DNA from: Sphingomonas sp.
GTDB lineage: Bacteria > Pseudomonadota > Alphaproteobacteria > Sphingomonadales > Sphingomonadaceae
DNA: 53,772 bases
NCBI GenBank assembly: GCA_019747165.1
Contig: JAIERC010000220.1
Span: 1 to 53,772 of the forward strand
Reading direction: 5' to 3'
Under the pieces are notes generated by a model. That model did no database searches. It was not told the origin of the DNA and saw only the letters and a program-made list of their open reading frames with translations. Numbering within the stretch: the first letter of the stretch is position 1; each line of letters begins with the position of its first letter. A program made the translations under genes and the position numbers. Of the stretch, positions 17,755 to 27,400 are shown piece after piece.

Positions 17755-18513
17755 CTTTCAGATGTGGATTCGTTGGGCGCAAAGAACATTATTGCAATAA
17801 AGATTCGTCGAGAGTCGCGGCCGCGGACTACGTTTGGCAAGCGGCGGAACAAGGTTAGCTTTCCATATTTGCCTGCCTCCCGATCGACAACGTGGTTCAT
17901 CTTGACACTTCGGCAGCGTTAAATCTTCGATGCTGATCTCGACGTTTTTCAAGGCGACTTCGATATACCAGAGCAAGGTGTTCAACATGGTCAATTTGTA
18001 CCGAGCGTGCGTTGTCCGGTGCATTAACCATCCCCAGCTGAAGCGCAGCCGCGCCAAATCGACCGTCTGGAACACTTGCCAATCTTGACAGCATTATCGT
18101 CGAGATCCACGGTGTAAAGCAGTGAAACGTTCACTGATTTAGCCTTGCGCGTTCGATGGACCTTCACTTTAGGGACCCCTATGTCCGCGGCGACGATTTT
18201 TCGCGATAGAGCTGTCGGACCAATGTAGCAGTCAGCGGCCGGTGCTGATAGCTAGGTGAATGGCGGTTCAACTTCATGAAATTGGCCCTATGGTCACTCA
18301 CCGCCGAACGACTGGATCAACGCACGACGGTCTAACCCAGATTGCCGGCACAATCGGGCGGAGATCAAGCGACTATGCCACTGACACCGGGGTGCTACCA
18401 CTCGCAAATTGTGTTGACTTGCCGCAAGGGGGTATCGAGAAATACCTCACGTTCAGGATCCGAGGCGGGGTGACCTTCTCGCTCGAACCAATCGTTCAAA
18501 AGGGAGCGTAGAA
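17755..18513. other. 759-bp region without a recognisable gene
   Basis: Several short open stretches exist on the minus strand (17758-18094 in two frames, and about 18030-18250 in the third). None has an acceptable start plus family motifs, and together they look like a decayed gene with frameshifts. On the plus strand the end supplies an AGGGAG ribosome-binding site at about 18501 for the gene at 18514. Confidence 0.4.
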
Positions 18514-19182
18514 ATGTCGGTGTCACGCAAGGCCGTGATTGCTTCAATGCAGAAGCTTGCCCGGAATGCAACGACGGACGTTAATGCCTCGCCGGGCGTT
18601 GCGCCTGACCTCAGAGTCGATTTTGCCAACCGTGGGCAACTGATCGAATCTTCGCAGCGAGCGGCACTGTCCGACGATAGGTTCATGACGCACGTTAGGT
18701 CCGCCGACAAGATGCGCGACGAAGGCAACTGGGTTGCGGCGGAGGCAGGTTATGCCGCTGCCCTGTCGCTTTATCCTTACGAGCGATCCTATTGGGTTCA
18801 GCTTGCGCACATGGCCAAAGAGCAGGAAAATTTCATGCGGGCGGAAATCGCGTATCGCACAGCATGCGCTCTCGGGGCCCGGCCGCAAGATGTGGTGGAG
18901 CACCTGCAATTCGTGATGGTCCGTCAAAACGCTGACGAGGGCCGGTTTCCAATCCGCTTCTATCGACCCGGGCCGGCCGCGCAGCAGCCTCCCGCGCAGC
19001 CGGACGTAGCTCTGCTCGCCAAGCTGGCTTGGCTTGTCGGCGGCATGGACGACCAAGACATGGTCAAATTGCTTCGCACCAATGCGACCTGTGACGCGCT
19101 ACTTGCGATGATGATCGGTGATCCACGTTTCGAGCGGGCGAACCGCGATTGGATCGAACTTGTCCGGGAAGGCGAACTGTGA
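18514..19182 (+). CDS. TPR-like protein of the glycosylation operon
   Basis: The protein has 222 residues, with AGGGAG 8 bp before the ATG. A tetratricopeptide-like pair of helices occupies about residues 50-130 (ADKMRDEGNWVAAEAGYAAA, then AEIAYRTACALGARPQDV). The N-terminus is polar and there is no signal peptide. The gene ends in a GTGA overlap with the GT2-GT4 fusion, so the two are translationally coupled. TPR proteins next to glycosyltransferases often act as scaffolds; here that is only inference. Confidence 0.75.
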   Translation: MSVSRKAVIASMQKLARNATTDVNASPGVAPDLRVDFANRGQLIESSQRAALSDDRFMTHVRSADKMRDEGNWVAAEAGYAAALSLYPYERSYWVQLAHMAKEQENFMRAEIAYRTACALGARPQDVVEHLQFVMVRQNADEGRFPIRFYRPGPAAQQPPAQPDVALLAKLAWLVGGMDDQDMVKLLRTNATCDALLAMMIGDPRFERANRDWIELVREGEL

Positions 19183-21425
19183 CCAGATTTCTGAAAGACG
19201 AAATGGCCCCGTCGGTCTCGATCGTCATCAATACGCTCAATCGGGCGACATTGCTGGGCGATGCCATAAGTGGCGTGTTCCAGCTGGATTACCCGTCGTT
19301 CGAACTGATTGTCGTAAATGGTCCGTCTACGGATAACTCCGAAGCAATCCTTGAAGGCTGGCATGGTAAGATCAAGCATTTACGCTGCAGCGAGGCAAAC
19401 CTGTCGATTTCACGCAATGTCGGGATCGCAGCCGCTGCGGGAGATATTGTGGCATTCCTTGATGACGATGCCGTGCCCCACCCGCGTTGGCTGCGTTATC
19501 TGACGCGCCATTATGCTGACCCGTCGATCGGGGGAGTAGGCGGCTACACGGTCGATAACACAGGAGTGCGCTGGCAGGTCCGCAAGACGATATGCGACCG
19601 ATTCGGTAACGCGATTCTGGTCGATGATTTCTTTAACGAACGCAGCCTTAATTTTGCGGGAACACCGTATTATCCCAGCTTGTTGGGGACAAATTCAAGC
19701 TTTCGCCTTGCCGCCTTGCAGCAAATAGGCGGATTCGACCACATCTTTGCTTACATGCTCGATGAAACCGACGTCTGCCTGCGGCTGGTCGATGCTGGTT
19801 GGCATGTGGTCTACGAGCCGGCAGCGATGATCTTCCACCAGTTCGCCGAGAGCCACACCCGCTCGGCCAATCGCAAGCCGCGGACTCTTTACCCTTCAGT
19901 TGTCAGCAAGACCTATTTCACCAATCGTCACGGCCAAGCTGAAGGGTTGAGCAGCATTGCGAAGGCGCTCGAGGATTTTCGAGACGAACAGTTCAAGGCC
20001 ATTGCGTGGATGGCGGACCATGGTGACATTTCACACCAGCATCGGCTCAGCCTCGACGAAGACGTCAAACAGGGAACCCAGGCGGGCATGAGAGCGAGTT
20101 ACCGAGCCCTTGTAGAGGGCAAGGATCGGGGTGATCTCGCTGTGGCCAGTAAGCCCGCAGAGTTCCTGCCGGTCCAAAAGCAGGCCCGGCTTCGCGTGGC
20201 ACTCGTGTCGCAGGGCCTCCCGCCCGAAAATGACGCTGGAATTGCCCGCTGGACCAGCCTGCTCGCTGCTGGGCTGCGTGACATGGGGCTTGATGTGCAT
20301 ATCATCACGCGGGCCAAAGCTGAGCCAGCGCGAAGTTACCAAAATGGAATTTGGTATCATGAGGTTGCGCGGGACGCTGCCGGTGCGGATGTAATTTCTG
20401 CCAAGTACCAGGTTCCGATGGGTGGCGTTGCCGAATGGATGAGCGCAATCTCTCGCGAAATCGACTTCCTCAAGACATTCGGCCTTGATCTCGTCTCATT
20501 TCCGATCTGGGATCTCGAAGCATTGCCGGTGCTCGATGATCCGGACGTCGCAAGCGTGATCAGCCTCCACACCACTTACGCCCTTGCCCGCCCATACAAG
20601 CCTGAATGGTCCACTAGGATTGTCTATGGACGCAGCTTCGTCGACAAGATGATTGCAGCTGAGGCCAAGGCGCTGGGGTTTGCCCCTGCAATTCTGGCCA
20701 ACAGCAACGCCGTGGTCGTTGAAATCGATGAGGCATACGGAACGCAGATTTCTGACCGTTGCCGCCTCGTTCCGCATGGAACGCATGATATTCTCGCTGA
20801 GGCCGACCTTACGGTCGCCGACAAGATTGCTCGGAAGCGCTCGAACAAAAAGCTTCGCGTGCTCTTCGCCGGACGCTTCGAGCCGCGCAAAGGCTATGAC
20901 CTCGCGCTGCGCATGGCGGCCGCCGTCGCAAGCAAGCAGGCGATTCATTTCGATTTTGCTGGATGCGATCTAACAGAGTCGACGATTCAGTGCGCAAAGG
21001 CCCAAAGCGGCGTCGATCCGAGAAGCCTGCGCAATGCCGTATTTCACGGCGACGTGGATCGGGCCCGGCTCGATCAGCTATTCGTGCAAAGCGATGTCGT
21101 CATCATGCCCAGCCGCTTCGAATCCTTCGGCCTAGTCGCAATCGAAGCCATGGCCGCCGGGTCGCCGGTACTGGCCCTGTCGATCGGCGGGCTCGCCGAG
21201 GTGGTTGAAGATGGCGTTGCGGGGCATCTTTTCCAAAGTGAAAACGAATTCGTCGAAGTTGGTGCGGACATATTGATTCGACTGGCGGACAACCCGCTCG
21301 AACTTGAACGGCTGGCCACGGGTGCGTACAGCCAGTTTCAGGAACGGTTCACCGTCCCTGTAATGGCGCGATTGGTGGCTGAGTTTTTCGGCGAGGTCGT
21401 TACGGCACGGAAGGAACGGAGATGA
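19179..21425 (+). CDS. Two-domain glycosyltransferase, GT2 + GT4 fusion
   Basis: The protein has about 748 residues from the GTG at 19179, which overlaps the previous stop; an ATG at 19203 is an alternative. Residues 1-240 form a GT2 (GT-A) domain: VSIVINTLNRATLL, IVVNGPSTDNS, and the metal-binding DDD in AFLDDDAVPHPRW. From about residue 340 a GT4 (GT-B) domain follows: RVALVSQGLPPENDAGIARW, LFAGRFEPRKGYD and PSRFESFGLVAIEAMAAGSPV. Such fusions usually add two sugars in succession. The donor and acceptor are unknown. It lies in a coupled operon with the TPR-like, repeat and FkbM genes. Confidence 0.88.
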   Translation: MTRFLKDEMAPSVSIVINTLNRATLLGDAISGVFQLDYPSFELIVVNGPSTDNSEAILEGWHGKIKHLRCSEANLSISRNVGIAAAAGDIVAFLDDDAVPHPRWLRYLTRHYADPSIGGVGGYTVDNTGVRWQVRKTICDRFGNAILVDDFFNERSLNFAGTPYYPSLLGTNSSFRLAALQQIGGFDHIFAYMLDETDVCLRLVDAGWHVVYEPAAMIFHQFAESHTRSANRKPRTLYPSVVSKTYFTNRHGQAEGLSSIAKALEDFRDEQFKAIAWMADHGDISHQHRLSLDEDVKQGTQAGMRASYRALVEGKDRGDLAVASKPAEFLPVQKQARLRVALVSQGLPPENDAGIARWTSLLAAGLRDMGLDVHIITRAKAEPARSYQNGIWYHEVARDAAGADVISAKYQVPMGGVAEWMSAISREIDFLKTFGLDLVSFPIWDLEALPVLDDPDVASVISLHTTYALARPYKPEWSTRIVYGRSFVDKMIAAEAKALGFAPAILANSNAVVVEIDEAYGTQISDRCRLVPHGTHDILAEADLTVADKIARKRSNKKLRVLFAGRFEPRKGYDLALRMAAAVASKQAIHFDFAGCDLTESTIQCAKAQSGVDPRSLRNAVFHGDVDRARLDQLFVQSDVVIMPSRFESFGLVAIEAMAAGSPVLALSIGGLAEVVEDGVAGHLFQSENEFVEVGADILIRLADNPLELERLATGAYSQFQERFTVPVMARLVAEFFGEVVTARKERR

Positions 21426-21943
21426 TCGATCGGCGCTGGCTTCAATCGGTCATCTGCCTAGCTGGCGGTGATCTTAGCGGCAAGGATCTGGACCAGCTTT
21501 GCCAGGAGCTTGGCGTGCAGGAGGAAGTCCTCCCGTACCTTTTGCTGACGGCCGGATCCTTTTCTGGCTGGCCCATCACCCAGGCCGCCTTTCGCGGGGC
21601 TGCGAAGGCGGTCACGCGCCCATCCCAGATGCGCGGAGCATCCGCCTTAGGAGCGCTTTCGTCGGCACAGCGGCGGGGCCTTCGACAATCGATAGGCGCT
21701 GTCTTGACGCTTACGCCGGAAGCAACTGGCGATCCGGCGATTGCACCGACCGATATCAACTTGCGGGACGCTGGTGACGATCCGGAGGGTGCATCGACCC
21801 ACATCCGCTTGCAGGCCACTGACGGCGATGCGGAGGCCACACCGATCGACATCCGTTTGCGGGCCACTGACGATATTGCGCGCTTTCGTTCGGCTGCAAG
21901 CGGGCCGAACGCCGAGCCGCAGTTATTCATTTCAAACGAGTAG
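21422..21943 (+). CDS. Small protein with 16-residue tandem repeats
   Basis: The protein has 173 residues and starts in an ATGA overlap with the glycosyltransferase. The first 100 residues are mixed and helical with no recognised domain. Residues from about 109 hold two full and one partial copy of a 16-residue repeat with core TDINLRDAGDD / THIRLQATDGD / IDIRLRATDD, rich in Thr and Asp. There is no signal peptide or membrane segment. FkbM follows 1 bp after the stop. The function is unknown. Confidence 0.65.
   Translation: MIDRRWLQSVICLAGGDLSGKDLDQLCQELGVQEEVLPYLLLTAGSFSGWPITQAAFRGAAKAVTRPSQMRGASALGALSSAQRRGLRQSIGAVLTLTPEATGDPAIAPTDINLRDAGDDPEGASTHIRLQATDGDAEATPIDIRLRATDDIARFRSAASGPNAEPQLFISNE
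21746..21880 (+). repeat. 48-bp in-frame tandem repeat, 2.8 copies
   Basis: Units begin at 21746, 21794 and 21842, with an exact 48-bp spacing. Each starts with (C/T)CGA(C/T)C and contains ATC(C/A)(G/A)(C/A)TTGC or a close variant. The copies are diverged at the DNA level but keep the reading frame, so each adds 16 residues to the protein at 21422. Confidence 0.75.
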
Positions 21944-21944
21944 C

Positions 21945-22886
21945 ATGAGTATGGCACTTTTTTCACGGATGAAAAACAGCCGGGCCGTTTCGGGATCGGC
22001 CGATGTCGCAAACCGTGATGAAGTTTACTCGCAGCTTATGCAGAAATTGCAGCAAATCGAGCAGAAGATCGACCACGTCTGCGCGCGGGTCGATGAAATG
22101 CGCCTGCTCGTCGGGCCCTTTGCGGTCACGCTGGCGGACGGATCTCTGCTCACCCAGACGGTCCATGGGGTTAAGTTCTTTCTCGATCCGGATGATCTAA
22201 TCATCACACCGCAAATGATCATCTATCGGCAATGGGAAGATGAGTTGTCGGCCTTGTTCCATCGTCTGTGCAACCCGGAAACGGTATTGGTCGATGTCGG
22301 CGCGAATATTGGATATTTCACTGTCCTGGGTGCGAACCTGATCGGTAATCGCAGCACTGGGCAGGTCTTCTCGTTTGAGCCCAATCCAAAGCTCGCAGCG
22401 CTCGCCCGGCGCAACCTGGAAATCAACTGGTCAATGGCTCCCGTTACGTTCCACGAGACAGCGGTTGCGGATTTTTGCGGAAGCGTGACCTTGCACATTC
22501 CTCCCGGCCACGGCGCCAATGCGAGCCTTTCTCCTTCGGATGGGTTTGATTGTGAGGAGCGGGTGGTGTCGTCGGTCCGACTAGACGATGTCCTCCCTGA
22601 AGGGCTCGTGGTCGATCTGCTCAAGGTCGATGTCGAGGGTCATGAGGCTGGCGTTCTGCGCGGCGCCCGTGAAGTGATTGCCCGCAGTCCCAATCTCCAT
22701 CTCGTTATGGAATGGTCGCAGGGGCAAATGCGGCATGCTGGCATCGATCATGCCGAAATCATCGCTATGCTAGATGGCTTCACGCCGCACCGTATCGAAA
22801 TCGGCAGCGATCCGTTGGCGCATCCGGAATCATTCGAGTGGCTAATGGCTCAGGAGTACACCGACGCCCTGTTCGTCCGCCTCTGA
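21945..22886 (+). CDS. FkbM family methyltransferase
   Basis: The protein has 313 residues from the ATG at 21945, 1 bp after the previous stop. A coiled-coil-like N-terminus (YSQLMQKLQQIEQKIDHV) precedes the FkbM core: VLVDVGANIGYFTVLGANL, FSFEPNPKLAALARRNLEIN and LLKVDVEGHEAGVLRG. The family O-methylates sugars and other hydroxyl groups with SAM. Its place at the end of the glycosyltransferase operon points to methyl capping of the glycan made there. Confidence 0.87.
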   Translation: MSMALFSRMKNSRAVSGSADVANRDEVYSQLMQKLQQIEQKIDHVCARVDEMRLLVGPFAVTLADGSLLTQTVHGVKFFLDPDDLIITPQMIIYRQWEDELSALFHRLCNPETVLVDVGANIGYFTVLGANLIGNRSTGQVFSFEPNPKLAALARRNLEINWSMAPVTFHETAVADFCGSVTLHIPPGHGANASLSPSDGFDCEERVVSSVRLDDVLPEGLVVDLLKVDVEGHEAGVLRGAREVIARSPNLHLVMEWSQGQMRHAGIDHAEIIAMLDGFTPHRIEIGSDPLAHPESFEWLMAQEYTDALFVRL

Positions 22887-23060
22887 AAATCAGGCCCGCC
22901 AATCGGAACCAAATCGGCAATGAGGAGGGCAATCGACGATCGTTTGGATTTTGGACTGCGGCAAGCCGATATGATGACCTGCTGGAATGAAAACGCCAAA
23001 GCTGCTCATGGCAATGTCGATGCCTAATATCCATACTCGCAATGTGGCCTAGATGGATCG

Positions 23061-23366
23061 TTGAAAGGAGGCTTACTTGCTTGGTTGAAAGGTCATGAGA
23101 TGTTCAAGGAAGTCGGTCTGCCCGAAGGCAAGGTGCTGATCCCCGGCGTCGTCGAATGCCAGTCCAATTATATCGAGCATCCCGAGCTGATCGCGCAGCG
23201 GATCGGTCGCTATGCCGATCTGGTCGGCAGAGAGAATGTGATGGCGGGGGTCGATTGCGGTTTTTCGGTGCATGTCGGATCGGGCGGCGTCGATCGCGAC
23301 ATTGTCTGGGCGAAGATGGCGGTACTTGCTGAGGGCGCGCGGATTGCCTCGGCCAGATATTGGTAA
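23061..23366 (+). pseudogene. C-terminal relic of a MetE-like methionine synthase family gene
   Basis: About 90 codons match the end of the cobalamin-independent methionine synthase superfamily (UROD/MetE-like, COG0620 type). Landmarks are LPEGKVLIPGVVECQSNYIEHP, where this family continues to the metal-binding VDCGF, then EGARIAS near the C-terminus. The N-terminal part and most of the barrel are absent, and no promoter-proximal start is evident. The wording of the motifs fits the shorter MetE-like proteins better than canonical two-domain MetE. Confidence 0.72.
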
Positions 23367-23392
23367 CCAATCACCAGTCAGGAAGGCGGGTG

Positions 23393-25477
23393 CTAACGCA
23401 GCCGCACCCCGATCCACAGCCGCCGCGGCGTACCGAGATCAATCGATCCGCCCTGGTTGCGGGTAACCACCGCCGCGTCGAACAAATTCTCAGCGCGGCC
23501 GACCAGGGCGAACCGCTTGCCCAGAGGAATTTCAGCGACCGCATCAAGGGTGGTGGCAGCGGGCAGGACATCGGTTTGCAGATCATCCTCAAACTGTGCG
23601 CCTGTGTATCGGACGGTTGTCGACAGCCGAGGGCCTTGCACCCGTGCCCAACCCAGCGTGGCGCTGAGCGCATGGGCAGCGCTTTGCGCGGAACGCAAGC
23701 CATCAAGCCCCGCTGACAAGCCCGACGCCGATACCCGCGAGTCAGTAAAGGCGTAGGAAGCGTCGAGCGACCACGCACCGCGCACCGCGCGCGCCGTTAC
23801 CTCCAGTCCGCGCGCAACAATGACATCGACATTGCGGCGTTGGCGCAGATTAGGGGCGATCGTCACATTGGCAATCGCGCCCTCGAGGCGATTGTAAAAT
23901 CCAGTGACGCCCATGGTTATGCCGGGCGCGGGGGTGAGATCAATCCCGCCCTCAACGCCGCGCAACCGCTCCAGCCCCAGCGCTGCATTGGCCTGCGTCG
24001 TCACGGGAAAGACGACGAACGGGCGATAGAGTTCATTGAGGGTCGGCAGGCGGAAACCAGTATAGCCCGCCGCGCGCAAGGCGACGGCGTCGCTGGCGTG
24101 GAACAGTGCCCCCAGTCGACCGGTTACTTCGCTACCTTGGCGATTGGCGAAGCGTTGATCGCTGGTGGCCAGCCCGGCGGCATTGCGTTCACGGAAGCTG
24201 CCATCGCTGATCGCCCAGAAATCTCCGCGCGCACCGCCGGTAAGGACAAGGCGGCCGATCGTCCAATCATCTTCCGCGAACAGGCCGAGCGTGCGGGTCG
24301 TGCCCCCCGCGCTGCGCCGCGCCGTCACCAGACCAGTCACCGCGCTATAGGCATCTTCAGCTAATTGCCCATCGGCCACGCGCATGTCCGCGCCGATCCG
24401 CAGCAAATGCACGGTGCTAATTGGTGGGCGCAGTTCGATCTTGCCGCCAATCCCGGTGGCTGGCGTGGCGCGTTGATCGAGCGTCAGTCGAAAGCTGGTC
24501 GCACTGATCACCTTGTTCGTGAAATTGCGTGCCTGCAGATAGGCAAGCGCATCGACATCCCACGCGCCACGATGGACCAGACGGATGCTGGCATCCTGAC
24601 CCTCGGCGCTGCTATCCGCCCCGCGAAACCGCAAGGTGCGATTGTCGTCAAAGATCAGGGCACGAAACTGCACATCGGTTTGCGCCCCAAGCGGTGCCAC
24701 GGCGCGCAGGCCGATCGACCAATCGCGGTAGCGCGCGCGGGCGGTGGCCGGCACGCGCTGGTTGGCCGGCGTCGTGAAATACCCGTCGCCGCGCTCAAAC
24801 CGGCCCGACAGCGTAGCGAACCCACCGCCCAGATCCGGCGAGATGCTCGCCGTCACCTCCTGGGCATTGTCGCTGCCATAAAACAGGCTGCCCGCGACGG
24901 GGGGTAGATCGCGGCGCGCGGCACTGGCCAGCTCGATCGTGCCGGCCACCGCACCCGCGCCAAACGCCCCCGCGCCGCCGCCGCGCGTCACCCGTACCGA
25001 CGACAAACGATCGCCGACCAGTGCGGTGAAGGGCACATGGCCAAAAAAGGGGTCAGCGATCGGTATGCCATCAAGCAACACCAGTGCTCGGCTCGATGCA
25101 TTGCCGCCCAATGCACGCAGCGTCACCCCTTGCGCCGAAGGATTGGCCGATCGACTGTCTGACCGGCGGAATTGCTGAAACCCTGCCACGTCGCGCAACA
25201 CATTTTCGACTCGGCCCGATGCCTCACCGACCAGTCGGTCGCGTCCAATCACTACTGATCCATAGGCCGGTGTGCCTGGCGGCAGCGCCAGGTCGCTGCC
25301 GATGACGATGATGTCATCGGGTGCTGGGGGCGTGTCCCGCGGTGGCGCGCGCTGCGCAAAGCCAGGGGCGCTGCCGACCATTAGGTACGAAGCCGTAACG
25401 AAAAGGCGAAGCGGCGCGGATGCGCCCGCTAACAGCATCCCGCCAAGCCTGCCACGGTGCGCTGACAATGCCCTCAA
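23393..25477 (-). CDS. TonB-dependent outer-membrane receptor
   Basis: The protein has 694 residues if it starts at the TTG at 25477, which overlaps the upstream stop as TTGA. The ATG at 25438 would leave a more ordinary signal peptide ending APGFAQ. A TonB-box-like stretch (DDIIVIGSD) precedes the plug (GVTLRALGGNASSRALVLLDGIPIAD). A beta-barrel follows, ending in RRLWIGVRLR as expected for outer-membrane insertion, with the usual FALVGRAENLFDA near the end. The ligand is unknown. It is coupled to the HTH-TM-TPR gene upstream, which may control it. Confidence 0.9.
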   Translation of the reverse strand: MRALSAHRGRLGGMLLAGASAPLRLFVTASYLMVGSAPGFAQRAPPRDTPPAPDDIIVIGSDLALPPGTPAYGSVVIGRDRLVGEASGRVENVLRDVAGFQQFRRSDSRSANPSAQGVTLRALGGNASSRALVLLDGIPIADPFFGHVPFTALVGDRLSSVRVTRGGGAGAFGAGAVAGTIELASAARRDLPPVAGSLFYGSDNAQEVTASISPDLGGGFATLSGRFERGDGYFTTPANQRVPATARARYRDWSIGLRAVAPLGAQTDVQFRALIFDDNRTLRFRGADSSAEGQDASIRLVHRGAWDVDALAYLQARNFTNKVISATSFRLTLDQRATPATGIGGKIELRPPISTVHLLRIGADMRVADGQLAEDAYSAVTGLVTARRSAGGTTRTLGLFAEDDWTIGRLVLTGGARGDFWAISDGSFRERNAAGLATSDQRFANRQGSEVTGRLGALFHASDAVALRAAGYTGFRLPTLNELYRPFVVFPVTTQANAALGLERLRGVEGGIDLTPAPGITMGVTGFYNRLEGAIANVTIAPNLRQRRNVDVIVARGLEVTARAVRGAWSLDASYAFTDSRVSASGLSAGLDGLRSAQSAAHALSATLGWARVQGPRLSTTVRYTGAQFEDDLQTDVLPAATTLDAVAEIPLGKRFALVGRAENLFDAAVVTRNQGGSIDLGTPRRLWIGVRLR

Positions 25478-26895
25478 ATGCCGTCAATTTGCGGCGGGGC
25501 CACGCGGAGTTGCGCCAATAGCGACTGCACTTCGGAATCGCCCCGCCAACGCGCAGCGATCCGCGCGGTGATGCTTGGCGAGTACCAATGCTCGCCGTGC
25601 ACCTTTGCCACGTGCATTAGCTTAAGCAGTTCGACGCGGTCGCCCATTGATGATGCCCAGAAGGCCGGCACTTCGCGAATGCGCCGCGTTCCAGCGGCCA
25701 GCTGGCGGCTTGCATCGTCGATCAGCACGTGGTGCGCGGTTTTCGGATCCCGAGCGATCGCGGCCTCCAGCGCGACCGACAGTCGGACGGCCTCAGGCTC
25801 GCGGCGCATCGTCGCCATCGCGCGATATTCGCGTGCATAGCCGCGGATATCGCCCAGCCCCATATAAACCCAGGCAAGGCAATTGCTGATCGTCGCGTCG
25901 GCGGGATAGCGTATTTTCAGCTCGGTCATCATGGTCTGGGCTAGCCGGTCGTTGCCAGCTTGCCACTGGGCGCATGCATGTTCGACCGCAATCGCCTGCG
26001 AACCCGGCGCAAGCGAGCGGGCCCGTGTGTACTGACGCTCGGCTGCCTTCGCCGCCCCAAGGTCGGCCAGTATATTGGCGAACCAGAAATGCGTCTGCGC
26101 ATCATTGTCGTCGAGCGCGAGCGCGCGCTTGAAAGCCTCGACTGCGGCGCGCGGTTCATTGTCCCACCAATAATCAATAAAGCCGTTCGCACGATGCGCG
26201 CTCGCCAGATTGGGATCCAGGCTTAATGCCTTTTGCGCTGCAATCCGGGCAATGCCGAACGCCTGCGCATCGCTGACAGCGCCATATTCGCGGTAGATCA
26301 GCCAAGCTTCGGCCAGGCCAGCGCGTGCTGGCGCGAAATCAGGCGCTTCGTCGATTATCTTCTCATAAAGGCGGATTGCTTCCCGAACATCTTCCGGCGT
26401 CCGCCTCGCCCAGACATCGCGCGCAGCGATGTATTTCGCCATCAGCGCGGGCGATGTTCGGCTCGCGCTGCGCGGAGAAGCATAAATAAAGGCAATTGCC
26501 ACAACCGCTAAAGCGATGAGAGCCAGCCACCCGCGGCCAATGCCGACCGCACTGCGCAGGCGCCACCCACCGCCAATTGCGCCCGCGACGGTTGCGGCAT
26601 GAGCGTTTGTCTGCGCCAACTGGCCGCTATCGGCATGTTGCGATCGCCAGGCTTCAAGCTCGCGTTCGATCGCGAAAACCGACTTTTGCTTGCCGCCGGG
26701 CACATAATGGACCGGCAGCCCACGCTCCTTCGCCCAGCGCGCGACCGTCGTTCGGTCTCGTCCGAAAAACGCAGCAATTGCTTTCCAGCCATTCAGCCGT
26801 TTATCTGACCCGGACGCCGGAACTTTAGCCGTAACGCCCGTCGTTGGCTCGTATGTCACGCCTTCAAAACGCGGCACGTTTACCTCGTCAACCAT
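25474..26895 (-). CDS. HTH - transmembrane - TPR protein
   Basis: The 473-residue protein has three parts. Residues 33-87 form an excisionase/MerR-like helix-turn-helix (LNGWKAIAAFFGRDRTTVARWAKERGL). One membrane helix lies near 123-139 (WLALIALAVVAIAFIYA). From 150 on there are TPR-like repeats (ALSLDPNLASAHRANGF, ALALDDNDAQTHFWFANIL) predicted to be periplasmic. The layout suggests a one-component membrane regulator that could pass an envelope signal to DNA. Its stop overlaps the start of the TonB receptor gene, so the receptor is the obvious candidate target or partner. The ligand is unknown. Confidence 0.78.
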   Translation of the reverse strand: MVDEVNVPRFEGVTYEPTTGVTAKVPASGSDKRLNGWKAIAAFFGRDRTTVARWAKERGLPVHYVPGGKQKSVFAIERELEAWRSQHADSGQLAQTNAHAATVAGAIGGGWRLRSAVGIGRGWLALIALAVVAIAFIYASPRSASRTSPALMAKYIAARDVWARRTPEDVREAIRLYEKIIDEAPDFAPARAGLAEAWLIYREYGAVSDAQAFGIARIAAQKALSLDPNLASAHRANGFIDYWWDNEPRAAVEAFKRALALDDNDAQTHFWFANILADLGAAKAAERQYTRARSLAPGSQAIAVEHACAQWQAGNDRLAQTMMTELKIRYPADATISNCLAWVYMGLGDIRGYAREYRAMATMRREPEAVRLSVALEAAIARDPKTAHHVLIDDASRQLAAGTRRIREVPAFWASSMGDRVELLKLMHVAKVHGEHWYSPSITARIAARWRGDSEVQSLLAQLRVAPPQIDGI

Positions 26896-27400
26896 GCGCC
26901 GCCGTCCACTGTCCAGACCATCTATGTCATTGTTCTTGGCGATGTGCTTGGCCCAAAATGGCGCGTGACGACAACGCGCAGTGCGGCATGGCGTGCAGCC
27001 CTGGCCCCATTATCAGCTTCATTATCGTCCGACCCCCCACATCCGGATTAGCGCAGCTCAGTTTCCCTCTGGCCGAGAGCAGCGCCGAACCCGCGCTCGC
27101 CAGCCGTGTAGCAAATTGCGGCACCGCGATTTGCGCCGCCACCCTGCACGCCAGATCGCTGTAATGCCCCACTCATCTAATGTTACGCCTTACGAAGAGA
27201 GTGATCTATGAAATTCGGTGCGCGTGCAACCATGGGAGCCCCAAAGCGCGCCCTTGGCAGCGGTGGTTTCGCGCCACCCGCCGCAATGCCGTTTATCTCG
27301 TGATCACAGAGATGAAGAAGGAAACAGAAATCGGCTGTCGCGTGTGCGCCGTAGGTCTGACTGCCTTGCGAGGACACATACCAGCGACCAAAAGGGCAGC
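26896..27400. other. 505-bp intergenic region
   Basis: This divergent gap lies between the HTH-TM-TPR gene (minus) and the papain-fold gene (plus). It must hold promoters for both. The plus-strand frame stays open upstream of 27401, but the added residues are arginine-rich and lack family features. I see no RNA gene or repeat. Confidence 0.35.

Noticed and set aside
17758..18094. Two overlapping short minus-strand frames behind the methyltransferase
   Set aside because: They share the same DNA in different frames, neither has family motifs or a plausible start, and composition does not favour either. I leave the region as gene-free or decayed.
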